50,180 bases of DNA from Chryseobacterium candidae (lineage in GTDB: Bacteria > Bacteroidota > Bacteroidia > Flavobacteriales > Weeksellaceae), in NCBI RefSeq assembly GCF_004916905.1, contig NZ_SDLV01000014.1:1-50180 (forward strand), in the 5' to 3' direction. The notes under the pieces are model-generated. The model ran no database searches, was not told the DNA's origin, and was given only the letters and a program-made list of their open reading frames with translations. Positions 49,546-50,180 of this stretch are shown piece after piece. Each line of letters opens with the position of its first letter. Positions within the stretch are counted from its first letter, which is position 1. Made by a program: the position numbers and the translations under genes.

Positions 49546-50136
49546 ATGAAAATTCAGAAAGAGATCGATTTTATTCTTGCAGTGGATGCACTTAAAAATG
49601 TACAGCGAAGAAATTATAATGCAGATGATTCCCGAAGAGAGAATACGGCGGAACATTCCTGGCAGATTATCATTCTTGCCCAGATCCTTTATCCGTATGC
49701 TAAAAACCGTGCAGATATTGATTTATTGAGGGTGATAAGAATGCTTTCCATTCATGATCTTGTGGAGATTGAAGCGGGAGATACTTTTATTTTTGATGAA
49801 AAAGCAATGGTAGGAAAATTTGAAAGAGAGAAAGCTTCAGCCCAAAAAATCTTTGGAATTCTGGATGAGCCTTTACGTACAGAATTTTTTAACCTGTGGC
49901 TTGAGTTTGAAGAAGAGACAACACCGGATGCTATTTTTGCCTGCGGGATCGACAGGATTATGCCGTTTATTTTAAATTCCCATACTACAGGAAAGAGCTG
50001 GACGGAAGCAGGAGTAACAGAAAAACAAATCCGAAATATGCTTGAAAATGCTATCAGCAGAGCATCGGATGAAATGGGAGAGGCTTTTGAACTTCTTTTA
50101 AACAGAAGTCTGGAAACGGAAAAAGTGTTGAAATAA
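49546..50136 (+). CDS. HD domain hydrolase (YfbR/HDDC2-like)
   Basis: This 196-aa cytosolic protein has an HD metal site: H37 in RENTAEHSW, the HD pair in MLSIHDLVEIEAGD and an Asp later in CGIDRIMPF. The pattern and length fit YfbR/HDDC2-type 5'-deoxynucleotidases, which remove phosphate from deoxynucleoside monophosphates. Substrate inferred from family. It is preceded by a strong promoter and followed by a GC-rich terminator at the window end. Confidence 0.88.
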   Translation: MKIQKEIDFILAVDALKNVQRRNYNADDSRRENTAEHSWQIIILAQILYPYAKNRADIDLLRVIRMLSIHDLVEIEAGDTFIFDEKAMVGKFEREKASAQKIFGILDEPLRTEFFNLWLEFEEETTPDAIFACGIDRIMPFILNSHTTGKSWTEAGVTEKQIRNMLENAISRASDEMGEAFELLLNRSLETEKVLK

Positions 50137-50161
50137 TTTCAATAAAAATATAATAAATTTC

Positions 50162-50180
50162 GGGCGGCCAAAGGCCGCCC
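50162..50180 (+). terminator. GC-rich hairpin after the HD gene
   Basis: A perfect 8-bp stem GGGCGGCC/GGCCGCCC with a 3-nt loop lies 25 nt after the HD stop. The window ends at the base of the stem, so a following T run cannot be checked. Confidence 0.65.

Overview
The window looks like chromosome from a Chryseobacterium-type member of the Bacteroidota (Weeksellaceae). The DNA is AT-rich. Gene starts lack clear Shine-Dalgarno sequences, and many are preceded by the Bacteroidota promoter (TTG, 19-21 nt, TAnnTTTG). Family markers agree: a complete bat operon, a GLPGLI protein next to a TonB-type receptor, an OlsF-type double acyltransferase, an oleate hydratase whose catalytic residues fall at the Elizabethkingia numbering, DUF4834 and DUF6263 proteins, and GG-leader peptides.

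Layout. (1) 1-12470 is an accessory block between two copies of a tRNA-Phe(GAA) gene, each with its own promoter and terminator. It holds two decayed transposase ends, a coupled GLPGLI/outer-membrane-receptor pair, a small exported protein, a membrane-anchored TPR-AraC regulator and a compact RiPP cluster. The RiPP cluster comprises a 50-aa precursor, an exported prolyl-oligopeptidase-like protease, a LanB glutamylation protein and a separate LanB elimination protein. The precursor's predicted 20-residue core has Ser and Thr but no Cys, and no LanC or exporter is present, so the dehydratase appears to work without lanthionine formation. (2) 12500-18130 is housekeeping: olsF, aspartate kinase, fbp and menC, plus an unlisted 55-aa Cys-rich GG-leader peptide gene antisense to the menC end. 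(3) 18130-35150 holds an alpha/beta hydrolase, glnS, ohyA with an AraC regulator, an MFS transporter, ypdA, a lipoprotein, a GT4 glycosyltransferase, a GIY-YIG gene bracketed by a 39-nt inverted repeat, YfhO, DUF4834, DUF6263, rlmB and DinB. (4) 35400-43310 is the bat operon (moxR, a GNAT acetyltransferase, DUF58, a membrane protein, batA, batB, batC, batD), followed by marC. (5) 44490-50180 contains menF, menI, a PlsC-like acyltransferase, an isolated 20-aa amphipathic peptide gene with its own terminator, a PspC-PadR operon with a visible promoter and operator candidate, and an HD hydrolase.

How the genes fit together. menC, menF and menI serve menaquinone synthesis from two separate loci. 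The bat genes form one coupled unit with stop/start overlaps. The RiPP genes are co-directional with 0-9 nt gaps and follow a membrane regulator, so they probably form one regulated export product system. The most novel points are the Cys-free LanB cluster, the GIY-YIG/inverted-repeat unit, and the two peptide genes (17964-18131 and 46784-46846). All calls come from reading the sequence; no database search was run.
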